In this document: piece after piece, positions 1 through 8,368 of the stretch | Numbering within the stretch: position 1 is the stretch's first letter | Layout: every line of letters starts with the position of its first letter | Origin: Thalassomonas actiniarum | GTDB lineage: Bacteria; Pseudomonadota; Gammaproteobacteria; Enterobacterales; Alteromonadaceae | Direction of reading: 5' to 3' | Assembly: GCF_000948975.2 (NCBI RefSeq) | Contig: NZ_CP059735.1 | Location: forward strand, 1,612,001-1,676,000 | DNA: 64,000 nt | Translations under genes and position numbers: made by a program | The notes under the pieces: model-generated | What the model saw: only the letters and a program-made list of their open reading frames with translations | What the model was told of the DNA's origin: nothing | Databases searched by the model: none

Positions 1-140
1 TCTGGCTTTGTTACAATTGCTGTGACTTTCACCCGATGTAGCTCCCTGAGAAATGTCGGGCTATTTTATTTGGTGATTTACCAGGTAATGCGGTTTGGTC
101 GGAATGAATTAACCTACTTTTAGCACTTAAAAGGATTTTT

Positions 141-1994
141 ATGAATAAAATAGTTTTTGCTTTCACCTCGGCAGTACTTTTGTTAAGTGGTTGCGGCGGC
201 GGAGGCGGCGGCTCTGATAAGCCGGTGATCACCAACCATACCCCGGTAGCCCAAATCAGTCATAACATGGCTGATGTCAGTGTTGTGCCATTAGGAGCTG
301 CTCTTAATTTCAGTGGCTCACAAAGCAGTGACAGTGACGGCGATAGTCTGCGTTATAGCTGGAGTTTAAGCGATGAAAATGGAGAACCCCTGGTTTTGGC
401 GAATGCGGATCAGGTAGAAATTAGTTTTGTCGCGGTACAAACGGGGGAATTTCGCTTATCTCTGGTGGTGAATGACGGGCAAAAAGACAGTGCCACAAAA
501 AGTATCCAATTTACTGTGCTTGACGATACTACGACACCGGATCAGGTGCCTGTGGCCAGTGCCGGGCGGGATCAAAATGTGCTGATTAATGCCAGCGTGC
601 AGCTTGATGGCAGCCAAAGTCAGGATCCCGACGGCGGCGCCATCAGTTATTTATGGCAGTTTATCGAAAAACCTCAGGGCAGCGATGCCACTCTCGATGA
701 TGAAACTTTGGCGCAGCCCAGGTTCAGTGCAGATGTGATCGGTAATTACCGTCTCTCCCTTGTGGTCAATGACGGTGTTTTAACCAGTGAAGCGGATGAG
801 GTGGTTATTAGCGTGGCCGCCAGTGAAGAAAACAGCAGGCCGGTTGCCAATGCCGGTGAAAACCAGCATGTCCTGGTCACCGGCATTGTGATACTCGACG
901 GCAGTCTGAGTTCAGATGCCAATAATGATCAACTCACTTATCGCTGGGAAATGCTCACTAAGCCGGCAGACAGTTCCGCGACCCTGATGTCTGAAACCGA
1001 CGTGCAAACAAGATTTACTGCCGATGTTGAAGGCACGTTTACATTTAGCCTGGAAGTATCCGATGGCGCCCTTACCAGTGAGGCGGATCAGGTAGTGATC
1101 ACCGTCAGTACCGACAATATGGCACCTGTAGCGGACGCCGGAAATGACCAGGAGGTCGGGGTACATGAAAGCGTGAATTTAGATGCCGGTGGCAGTAGTG
1201 ATCCCGAAGGTGGGCAGCTGCAATATAGCTGGGAATTTATCAGTAAACCGGAAGGCAGTAACAGCAATCTTGATAGTGACAATCAGGTTAACGTCAGTTT
1301 TATCCCCGACGTAGCCGGTGAATATGTATTGTCCCTGAAGGTTTTTGACGGCTATACCTTTTCTGAAGCCGATAATGTGGTGATCACGGCATCTGAAGCA
1401 AGCAGTTTATTAAACGGTATGGTTTATGGAAAACTGGTCAATTCTCAAAATGTTTCCCTGATTGGGCTTAACGTCAAAGTCAATGATATTGAGTTGACTA
1501 CCAGCAACCAGGGAGAATTTTCCACCGAAATACAAGTGGCAGAAAATGAGACCATCACCATCACAGTCAGTGACGATACTGTTCCTACCGCTGTCTATAC
1601 CAGTGACGGTATTGTTAAAAGCAATGCCCCGGGGAATTATGACTTTGCCTTGTTATTACCGGTGCAGAAGTTACCTGTGATGCAAACTGTGACCGGGTTG
1701 TTTTTTGACTGTAACGATTATCAGGGGCAGGGACCCGATAGCTTGAATGTTAATTTTGCCCTTGTTGAAGATGAATCAACCCTGTTTGCCATTGATTATC
1801 AGCAAGAGTACAGTCTGGAAGTAGGGGAAAACTTCAGTATTTCATTGCCGGCATACGGTGAATTTGCCGTCAGCACCGAAGGTTTTTGGCTGTCGAGTAT
1901 CAATGAGCCCGAGTACAGCGCGGTGACCAGCTTAACCAACCTCTATACCGGCGATATTGGTATCACCTCGTTAAATGTCTGTTTGGCAGAATAA
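141..1994 (+). CDS. PKD-repeat lipoprotein
   Basis: This 617-residue protein is probably a cell-surface or periplasmic lipoprotein. The N-terminus has a hydrophobic stretch and a lipobox LSGC with the acceptor Cys at position 18, followed by a run of six Gly that would act as a flexible tether. About four PKD/REJ-like beta-sandwich domains follow (roughly residues 33-125, 133-225, 232-325 and 328-420), each with the pattern V-A-x-A-G-x-x-Q near the start and L-V-V-N-D-G or a similar strand near the end. Residues about 425-617 form a different C-terminal domain with two Cys and no family I recognise. The start is supported by AAGGA upstream. PKD domains usually mediate adhesion or glycan and protein contacts. 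The ligand is unknown. Confidence 0.85.
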   Translation: MNKIVFAFTSAVLLLSGCGGGGGGSDKPVITNHTPVAQISHNMADVSVVPLGAALNFSGSQSSDSDGDSLRYSWSLSDENGEPLVLANADQVEISFVAVQTGEFRLSLVVNDGQKDSATKSIQFTVLDDTTTPDQVPVASAGRDQNVLINASVQLDGSQSQDPDGGAISYLWQFIEKPQGSDATLDDETLAQPRFSADVIGNYRLSLVVNDGVLTSEADEVVISVAASEENSRPVANAGENQHVLVTGIVILDGSLSSDANNDQLTYRWEMLTKPADSSATLMSETDVQTRFTADVEGTFTFSLEVSDGALTSEADQVVITVSTDNMAPVADAGNDQEVGVHESVNLDAGGSSDPEGGQLQYSWEFISKPEGSNSNLDSDNQVNVSFIPDVAGEYVLSLKVFDGYTFSEADNVVITASEASSLLNGMVYGKLVNSQNVSLIGLNVKVNDIELTTSNQGEFSTEIQVAENETITITVSDDTVPTAVYTSDGIVKSNAPGNYDFALLLPVQKLPVMQTVTGLFFDCNDYQGQGPDSLNVNFALVEDESTLFAIDYQQEYSLEVGENFSISLPAYGEFAVSTEGFWLSSINEPEYSAVTSLTNLYTGDIGITSLNVCLAE

Positions 1995-2025
1995 GCCGTG
2001 TTATTAAGTGGCATTGAGTAAAACA

Positions 2026-2050
2026 GGGCTCCCTTTGCGGAGCCTTTTTT
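2026..2050 (+). terminator. Intrinsic terminator after the PKD lipoprotein gene
   Basis: GGCTCC and GGAGCC pair across a short CTTTGC-type loop and are followed by a run of T. It lies about 30 bases after the stop codon. The T-run leads directly into the 50-bp repeats. Confidence 0.85.
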
Positions 2051-2250
2051 TATTACAGGGAAGTATGTATCCGGCGCGCTCAGGATGAGCATTAGCGGGG
2101 TATTACAGGGAAGTATGTATTCGGCGCGCTCAGGATGAGCATTAGCGGGGTATTACAGGGAAGTATGTATCCGGCGCGCTCAGGATGAGCATTAGCGGGG
2201 TATTACAGGGAAGTATGTATCCGGCGCGCTCAGGATGAGCATAAGCCGGG
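2051..2250 (+). repeat. Four tandem 50-bp direct repeats
   Basis: A 50-base unit beginning TATTACAGGGAAGTATGTAT is repeated four times head to tail, at 2051, 2101, 2151 and 2201. Copies differ at only a few bases (for example C or T at unit position 21, and the last part of the fourth copy). A partial fifth unit follows at 2251-2268. The first copy abuts the T-run of the preceding terminator. No spacers separate the units, so this is not a CRISPR array. Confidence 0.9.
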
Positions 2251-2350
2251 CATTACAGGGAAGTGTGTCAGCCTGTTTTTCGGTAGAGAGCCCTCCAGAT
2301 ATAAGTTAAGTACTTACCTTCTGTAAGTAATCCGGTGTGCTCAAGATGCG
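2251..2350 (+). repeat. Interspersed intergenic repeat, degenerate copy
   Basis: After the tandem array the sequence continues as a degenerate member of the repeat family also seen near 26.35, 32.5, 46.9 and 55.3 kb. The recognisable parts are ACAGGGAAGT at the start, then AAGTTAAGTACTTACCTTC and TGTAAGTAATCC, which matches the corresponding segment at about 55.36 kb. It fills the space between two convergent genes. Confidence 0.55.
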
Positions 2351-2360
2351 TATGCTGGAA

Positions 2361-2783
2361 TTACTCACTTCTTTTTTTATGCTGCAATGCCAGAATTTTG
2401 ATGATATCCCGCCAGGTGATAATGCCGACCGGGCGGTAATGCTCATCTACCACCGGCAGGCAAGAGATATGATTGTCGTAGAAGAGTACAACCGCTTCAT
2501 TTAACGGCAGGTTGGCGGCGCAGGTGATCAGGTCCCGGGTCATGATCAGGTGAATCTTTTTCTGCAAATATGCCGTGTCTTTGTGGGTTTCTTTATAGGT
2601 GCCTATGGCCGGACTTAAGTGTTTATAAAGATCCCTGTCGGTAAAGATGCCCACCAGCTCTTTGTTATCGGTGACCAATATATGATGGATTTGGTGTTGA
2701 TCAAAAATAGCCTTGGCTTTGCCCAGATCATCGTCCATGGACAAGGTGATTAATTTGGTTGACATATAATCGGCAATGCTCAT
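2361..2783 (-). CDS. CBS-domain pair protein
   Basis: This 140-residue protein consists almost entirely of two CBS domains (about residues 5-60 and 75-135). Typical features are V-G-I-F-T-D-R-D in the first and V-G-I-I-T-W-R-D in the second. Stand-alone CBS pairs bind adenine nucleotides or similar ligands and act as cytoplasmic sensors, so the target cannot be told from the sequence. It is transcribed alone, convergent with the PKD lipoprotein gene and divergent from the aldehyde dehydrogenase gene. The 271 bases between it and the dehydrogenase hold the two promoters, and I saw no other gene there. Confidence 0.88.
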   Translation of the reverse strand: MSIADYMSTKLITLSMDDDLGKAKAIFDQHQIHHILVTDNKELVGIFTDRDLYKHLSPAIGTYKETHKDTAYLQKKIHLIMTRDLITCAANLPLNEAVVLFYDNHISCLPVVDEHYRPVGIITWRDIIKILALQHKKRSE

Positions 2784-3054
2784 ATTTGCTCCGTGATTTT
2801 TTAAATGTAAACACCTGTTTAAAAACTGTCGTCAACTTATTGATAATGTGCTTATATATACTCAAGCCAGTTTAGGCGCAATATTCCCGGGGCTGAATTT
2901 GTATCGGCACCTGTACTTTGAGCTAGTTGGCAATAACCAATAATAAATTAACATATACAAAGATGGTGCGGATGACAATGGAATTTTCCTGGTGCAGGAG
3001 TAGATATTTGTCATAAAAGCCATTTTCTAACAAGAAGTTAAGCAGGAAGTTTTT

Positions 3055-4500
3055 ATGGCAAGTAATTCATATACCCAAGCGGACGACAGGGAACAAATCA
3101 CCCTGGTGGATGACGTTTTTCAATTACAACAAGCGGCATTTAAACAGCAGCCTTATTTAGCAGCCAGTGACCGTATTCATGATTTACAGCAGCTGAAGAA
3201 AGCCCTGCTTGGTCATCAACAGGAGCTGGTGCAGGCCTTGTCTGAAGATTTTGGCTGCCGCAGCTTAGACGACAGTAAAATGGCGGACCTGATGCCAACC
3301 GTGATGGGCATCAATTATGCGATAAAACGCCTGAAAAAATGGATGAAACCGTCAAAACGCCATGTCGGTGTATTATTCCAGCCGGCAAGCGGTTATGTGA
3401 TGTATCAGCCGTTAGGAGTGATCGGTATTATTACCCCGTGGAATTATCCGCTGTTTTTGTCTTTAGGGCCGTTAACCACGGCGCTGGCGGCGGGTAACCG
3501 CGCCTTGATCAAAATGTCAGAATTTACCCCGAAAACCAATGCCGTGCTGGCGAAAATGTTGGGCAGTATTTTTTCACAGGACAAGGTGGCGATTATCGCC
3601 GGCGGCCCGGATGTGGCGGCGCATTTTTCCCGTCAGCCGTTTGACCACTTGCTGTTTACCGGCTCAACCCGGGTCGGTAAAATGGTGATGGCGGCGGCAG
3701 CTGCTAATTTAACCCCGGTAACCTTAGAGCTGGGGGGGAAATCCCCCACCATTATCGATGACACCATTGCCATAAAAGATGCGGTTTCGCGGCTGATTTT
3801 AGGGAAAACCCTCAATGCCGGGCAAACCTGTGTCGCCCCGGATTATATTTTATGTCCCAAGGGACGTGTTGAAGAGCTTAAGCAGGCTTTCGCCGACTGG
3901 TTCAGTAAAATGTACCCGGATATTGCCAACAACAAAGACTACACCAGCATTATCAATGAGGCGCAGTTTGAGCGGTTAACGGCCTGGCTCGAAGATGCCA
4001 GAGAAAAAGGTGCCGAAATCACCGAGCTTGGCGATGACAGCGGCGCTGCCTGCAGGGAGCAAAGGAAAATTCCCCTGACCTTAGTGTCAAAAGTCAGTGA
4101 TGACATGACCCTGATGCAGGAAGAAATTTTTGGTCCGCTGTTGCCGATAGTTAGTTATGACTCGCTCGATGATGCCATCGCTTATGTCAACGACAGGCCC
4201 AGACCGCTGGCGTTATACCTGTGCAGTTTTGATGATCAGGTTCAGCAAAAAGTGTTGCAACAAACCCATGCCGGCGGTGTGTGCCTTAATGAATCGGCGA
4301 TGCAGGTGGCGCAGGACGATATGCCCTTTGGCGGCATAGGGCCTTCCGGTATGGGGCATTATCATGGCCATGAAGGTTTTTTGACCTTATCAAAAGCAAA
4401 ATCTGTGCTGAAAAAAGGCAAACGCAACAGCTCCAGTCTGGCCTTTCCCCCTTATGGCAAACTGGTGCATAAACTAATTTATAAACTCTTTTTACGCTAA
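3055..4500 (+). CDS. NAD(P)-dependent aldehyde dehydrogenase, coniferyl-aldehyde-dehydrogenase-like
   Basis: This 481-residue enzyme oxidises an aldehyde to the acid with NAD(P). The general base Glu is in L-E-L-G-G-K-S-P (about residue 225) and the catalytic Cys in G-Q-T-C-V-A-P (about residue 259). E-E-I-F-G-P and P-F-G-G-I-G-P-S-G-M-G, typical of the superfamily, are also present. Short length and the lack of an N-terminal extension place it with the fatty or aromatic aldehyde dehydrogenases such as coniferyl aldehyde dehydrogenase. GCAGGAAG lies upstream of the start. An acyl-CoA ligase gene begins 51 bases downstream on the same strand, so the two may convert an aldehyde to acid and then to acyl-CoA. 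The substrate is inferred, not seen. Confidence 0.88.
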   Translation: MASNSYTQADDREQITLVDDVFQLQQAAFKQQPYLAASDRIHDLQQLKKALLGHQQELVQALSEDFGCRSLDDSKMADLMPTVMGINYAIKRLKKWMKPSKRHVGVLFQPASGYVMYQPLGVIGIITPWNYPLFLSLGPLTTALAAGNRALIKMSEFTPKTNAVLAKMLGSIFSQDKVAIIAGGPDVAAHFSRQPFDHLLFTGSTRVGKMVMAAAAANLTPVTLELGGKSPTIIDDTIAIKDAVSRLILGKTLNAGQTCVAPDYILCPKGRVEELKQAFADWFSKMYPDIANNKDYTSIINEAQFERLTAWLEDAREKGAEITELGDDSGAACREQRKIPLTLVSKVSDDMTLMQEEIFGPLLPIVSYDSLDDAIAYVNDRPRPLALYLCSFDDQVQQKVLQQTHAGGVCLNESAMQVAQDDMPFGGIGPSGMGHYHGHEGFLTLSKAKSVLKKGKRNSSSLAFPPYGKLVHKLIYKLFLR

Positions 4501-4551
4501 TGGTGTAGCGCACATTAGCTACGGATATAAAAATAACGACAAGGATTTGAT

Positions 4552-6198
4552 ATGAGTAATAACAGCAGTACAGGGGTAGAGTTAAACGGCCTTGGCAGCG
4601 TATTTGACCTGGTGCAACAGGCCATGACCAGGTTCGCCGACAAACCGGCGTTTAGCTGTTTGGGACAAACCCTGAGCTTTAAGGAAGTCGAGCAGCAATC
4701 ACGGGCACTGGCCAGTTATCTGCAACATCATACCAAGCTGGTGCCGGGTGATCGTATTGCCATACAGTTGCCCAATATCATCCAGTTTCCGATTGCCGCC
4801 TATGCCGCCATGTCTGCGGGCTTAGTGATCGTTAATACCAACCCTTTATACACCACCCGGGAGATGGCACACCAGTTCAGGGATGCCGGGGTTAAAGGCA
4901 TTATCGCCTATGGGGATGTGGTGCCAAAGCTTGCGGAAATATTAGCAGATACTGAGCTTGAAACCCTGATCGTCACCAAAGCCGATGATTTACTGACCGG
5001 CGAGCAGGATATTACTAATTTGCTCAGCCGGGAGCTGTTGGATAACTTGCCGTCGACTGTCTTGCTCAGCAGTTTTAACGGCGCCCTTGCTAAGGGGAAA
5101 GCACAAGCGCCCCGGACGGTGCAGCCGGAAAGCCTGGAAACACTCGCTCTGTTGCAATACACGGGCGGTACCACAGGACTGTCAAAGGGCGCCATGCTTA
5201 GCCATGGCAACCTGGCGGCGAATGTCCAGCAGACCCATGAAAGGTTTGCGCCGGTATTACAACCGGGAGAAGACATCTATATTTGTCCCTTACCCCTGTA
5301 TCATATTTATGCCTTTATGGTGAACCTGTTATTGGCGGCGTCTCAGGGGGCCCATAACGTGCTGATCGCCAATCCCAGGGATCTTGATGCATTTGTCAAT
5401 GAAATCAAACCCTACGCTTTTACCAGCTTTACCGGCATCAATACCTTGTTTGTCGGCTTATGTCACCATGACGGCTTTAAACAACTGGACTTTTCCCGGT
5501 TAAAACTGACCATATCCGGCGGCAGCGCCCTGACCCAAAATGCCGCCAACTTATGGCACCAGCTCACCGGCTGTACCATCTCCGAAGGTTATGGCTTATC
5601 GGAAACCTCGCCGGTCTTGTGCTTTAATACCCCGGGTAAAGAAAAACTCGGCACCATAGGCTGGCCGTTAATCGCTACCGAGATAGAGATCTGGGATGAA
5701 GACAACCGGGCTTTAGCCATAGGTGAAACCGGGGAAATTGTCGCCCGGGGACCGCAGGTGATGTCAGGCTACTGGCAGCAGGCCCGGGCCAGTGAACAGG
5801 CATTGGTCAAGGGTTTCTTTAAAACCGGCGATATCGGCTTTATCCATGAGGATGGCCGGGTACAAATCGTTGACCGCAAAAAAGACATGATTTTGGTGTC
5901 CGGCTTTAATGTTTACCCCAATGAAATTGAAGAAGTGCTGGCGCTGCACCCGAAAATTTTGGAGTCGGCGGTGGTGGGCCATGCCGATGAAAACTCGGGG
6001 GAAAAAGTCTGTGCTTATATCGTGCTGGAAGAAAATGATTCGCAATCCCCAGACTTTGCCGAATACCTGATCGCCGAGCAAATCACTGCCTATTGCCGCA
6101 GTCAACTCAGCGCCTATAAGGTGCCCAAAGAATATCACTTTGTTGAGGAGTTGCCCAAATCCACGGTAGGTAAGGTCTTGCGCCGGGAATTGCGCTAA
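4552..6198 (+). CDS. Long-chain fatty-acid-CoA ligase, FadD-like
   Basis: This 548-residue protein belongs to the adenylate-forming acyl-CoA synthetases. It has the P-loop-like Y-T-G-G-T-T-G-L-S-K-G, the Y-G-L-S-E-T-S-P motif, F-F-K-T-G-D, D-R-K-K-D-M-I and a C-terminal lysine region S-T-V-G-K-V-L-R-R. Length and motif order are close to FadD, which activates free fatty acids with ATP and CoA at the inner membrane for beta-oxidation. It is probably co-transcribed with the upstream aldehyde dehydrogenase gene. A paralogue specific for another carboxylic acid cannot be excluded, so I give no gene symbol. It converges with the tolC-like gene, only 29 bases from its end. Confidence 0.88.
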   Translation: MSNNSSTGVELNGLGSVFDLVQQAMTRFADKPAFSCLGQTLSFKEVEQQSRALASYLQHHTKLVPGDRIAIQLPNIIQFPIAAYAAMSAGLVIVNTNPLYTTREMAHQFRDAGVKGIIAYGDVVPKLAEILADTELETLIVTKADDLLTGEQDITNLLSRELLDNLPSTVLLSSFNGALAKGKAQAPRTVQPESLETLALLQYTGGTTGLSKGAMLSHGNLAANVQQTHERFAPVLQPGEDIYICPLPLYHIYAFMVNLLLAASQGAHNVLIANPRDLDAFVNEIKPYAFTSFTGINTLFVGLCHHDGFKQLDFSRLKLTISGGSALTQNAANLWHQLTGCTISEGYGLSETSPVLCFNTPGKEKLGTIGWPLIATEIEIWDEDNRALAIGETGEIVARGPQVMSGYWQQARASEQALVKGFFKTGDIGFIHEDGRVQIVDRKKDMILVSGFNVYPNEIEEVLALHPKILESAVVGHADENSGEKVCAYIVLEENDSQSPDFAEYLIAEQITAYCRSQLSAYKVPKEYHFVEELPKSTVGKVLRRELR

Positions 6199-6227
6199 AG
6201 CGATAGCTCTATAGCCAGGCCGGCTTT

Positions 6228-7553
6228 TTAAGGTTGCAGCTGGCCCTGGGCATTGACCGGTACCCCGATAACATAATCGAGTTCGGCCTTGGCGGTTAAA
6301 AACTGTCCCAGCGCCTGGATATGGTTGCTCCGGGTTTGGGTGAGCAGATCCTGGGCGTCGAGCACGTCATTGGAGCTGCCCAGTTGCTCCTTGTAGCGTA
6401 TCTGGCTGACGCGGAAATTTTCTTTGGCCAGTGCCAGCGATTGTTGCAAGACCTTAAGGTTATTGTCTGCCTCCTGTAACTTCAGCCACACGGCGTGGAC
6501 ATCCGCCTGGAATTGGTTTTTCTGTTGCCGCAGATCTAAAGATAACCGGCGCAGGTTGTAGTCTACGGCGGCAACCTGCTGTGAAGTTTTACCCCATTGC
6601 CAGAAATTCCACTGCAGCGATAAAGTCACCTGGGTTTCGGTGACGGAATTATCAAAACTTGAGTTAAAGGCGCTGGAACCCCGCTGCAGATTGAGATCCA
6701 GGCTGGGTTTCATATCGGCTTTGGCGATATTACGATCTTGTCGGGCAATATCAATATCAAGCTGTGTCTGTTTCAGTTCGGCCCTATGGCCCAAGGTATA
6801 ATTGACGGCATCCTGATAGCGCCATTTTACCGGGCTGTAGTCAAGCTGCCCCCGGGTATCAAAGGCAAAGGTGATTTCGCGGTCCATCAAAATATTCAAC
6901 TGACGTTTGGCATCGAGGACGTTATTTTTACTGACCAGCAGTTCCTGCAGGCCGCTGGAGACCCTGACCTTGGCCTGCAATACATCATTACTCCAGATCA
7001 GGGCATTGGCGTACATATGCTCGGCATTAGCCTGGTGTTGTTTGAGGCGTTCAAGGGATTCCTGTGATTCGGCCACCAGCAGCTGGGCGGTTAATAACTG
7101 ATACCAGGCGCTTTTGAGATCAAATAACAGTTGCTCCCGGGTGCGCGCCAGGTTGAGGCGGGCGTCTAACTGATCCAGGGCGGACTTTTTATAGTTAGCC
7201 ACAAGTGCGGGGCGATACAGGGGTTGCGACAAGGTTAACCGGGCGGAGTACAAGGTATCGTCAGGCGTATCGGCGGCATCTCCCTGGAGCACTTTTTCCC
7301 CGCTACTGCTTGCTGAAAAGTTGGGCAGGAGTTGGCGAAAGGCGGCTTTTTCGCTGGCATCTTTAGCATAGGTATTTTCCTGCTGCCCCAATAATATCGG
7401 GTTTTGCTTAAATGCCAGTTCGGTAATTTGCTCAAAGCTGAGTTTGGCGCTGCCCTGGGCCATAGAGCTGAGGCCGGCGCTGAACAGCAGCAGTGCCGGC
7501 TTAATGAGGCGCTTAACTGGCTTAAGTAAATCTATGGAACCGGCTATCGTCAT
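6228..7553 (-). CDS. TolC-family outer-membrane channel protein
   Basis: This 441-residue protein has an N-terminal hydrophobic signal region and the duplicated helical repeat of TolC/OEP proteins, for example L-A-F-K-Q-N-P near residue 47 and the N-V-L-D-A-x-x-x-L-T/N pattern near residues 200 and 400. It would form the outer-membrane and periplasmic duct for an export complex. It is the last gene of a four-gene minus-strand operon, starting 14 bases after the small HlyD gene, and GGGGAAA precedes its ATG. The operon contains no ABC or RND pump, which is unusual for a TolC partner set. Confidence 0.88.
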   Translation of the reverse strand: MTIAGSIDLLKPVKRLIKPALLLFSAGLSSMAQGSAKLSFEQITELAFKQNPILLGQQENTYAKDASEKAAFRQLLPNFSASSSGEKVLQGDAADTPDDTLYSARLTLSQPLYRPALVANYKKSALDQLDARLNLARTREQLLFDLKSAWYQLLTAQLLVAESQESLERLKQHQANAEHMYANALIWSNDVLQAKVRVSSGLQELLVSKNNVLDAKRQLNILMDREITFAFDTRGQLDYSPVKWRYQDAVNYTLGHRAELKQTQLDIDIARQDRNIAKADMKPSLDLNLQRGSSAFNSSFDNSVTETQVTLSLQWNFWQWGKTSQQVAAVDYNLRRLSLDLRQQKNQFQADVHAVWLKLQEADNNLKVLQQSLALAKENFRVSQIRYKEQLGSSNDVLDAQDLLTQTRSNHIQALGQFLTAKAELDYVIGVPVNAQGQLQP

Positions 7554-7567
7554 CTGTTGTTTCCCCG

Positions 7568-8368
7568 TTATTGCTGCGGCAACCAGTTTTCTAATTCGAC
7601 ATAGCGGCCTGATAAGATTTGGTTATTGTCTGCTTGCACAGACCAGATGATGCGCCGTAAACCGCTGGCGGGATCGATATGGGGAAAGATCTGTTTTAAT
7701 TGCACCTTGCCCACCACTTGCTGATTGATGGTAATCGCGGTTTCCTGTCCCGGGTTCAGGTATTGAATAAAATCAGGGGGCACATCAATGGACAGCACTA
7801 ACTGGTTTAATGTGGCATACTCCATAATCGGGGTGCCGGACTTGACCCATTCGTTAATGCTGGCATCCTGTGTGACTATGGTACCGTCGAAGGGGGCGTA
7901 AATCACGCAGTTGGCCAGGGCGATTTTTGATAACGCCAGCTGTGCCCGGGCGGCCTGCTCCTTGGATTTTGCCATCTCAATTTCAAAGTCGGCTTCTACC
8001 AGGGCGATATCCGAGAGGATATTTTCTTTGACCAGTCGCGCAGTTTTACTGCGTTTATGCTCGGCTGCTTTCAGGGCAGAAGATGCCGACTGCATCAGGG
8101 CCTGGTTTTTGTGCATATCCGCCCTGGCCTTGTTATCATCTATGCGCGCCAGTATCTCCCCCTTGGCTGCCGACTTGCCGTTGCCCAGCATTTCCAGCAA
8201 TAGTCCTCCCTGTGAAAAGGCTATTTTGACCTGTTCACCCGGCAGCACTACGCCGCGTAAATGTATGCTGGGATCGATTTTCCCGGCGGCATCAGCCGCC
8301 ATTGCCGGCAATAGATACATCAAGCCGGATAGCAGGAAATAAGCTGAAATAAGCCTTTTTATAACCAT
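7568..8368 (-). CDS. Small HlyD/RND-type periplasmic adaptor
   Basis: This 266-residue protein has an N-terminal signal peptide ending near A-M-A-A-D, then a lipoyl/barrel-sandwich half, a short helical hairpin (about residues 85-150) and a beta-barrel segment with V-I-Y-A-P-F-D-G-T-I, a hallmark of membrane fusion proteins. It is shorter than MacA or AcrA (about 370-400 residues). It should bridge the inner-membrane components and the TolC-like channel encoded next. Its ATG overlaps the end of the upstream metalloprotease gene by 10 bases, pointing to coupled translation. It is the third adaptor-type domain encoded in this operon. Confidence 0.85.
   Translation of the reverse strand: MVIKRLISAYFLLSGLMYLLPAMAADAAGKIDPSIHLRGVVLPGEQVKIAFSQGGLLLEMLGNGKSAAKGEILARIDDNKARADMHKNQALMQSASSALKAAEHKRSKTARLVKENILSDIALVEADFEIEMAKSKEQAARAQLALSKIALANCVIYAPFDGTIVTQDASINEWVKSGTPIMEYATLNQLVLSIDVPPDFIQYLNPGQETAITINQQVVGKVQLKQIFPHIDPASGLRRIIWSVQADNNQILSGRYVELENWLPQQ

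Noticed and set aside
1-140. Possible terminator or end of an upstream gene at the window start
   Set aside because: CCCGA and TCGGG can pair near 33-62 with a long loop, but there is no convincing stem and no upstream coding sequence visible.
2051-2268. Possible CRISPR array
   Set aside because: The four 50-base units are directly adjacent with no unique spacers, and no cas gene is present in the window.
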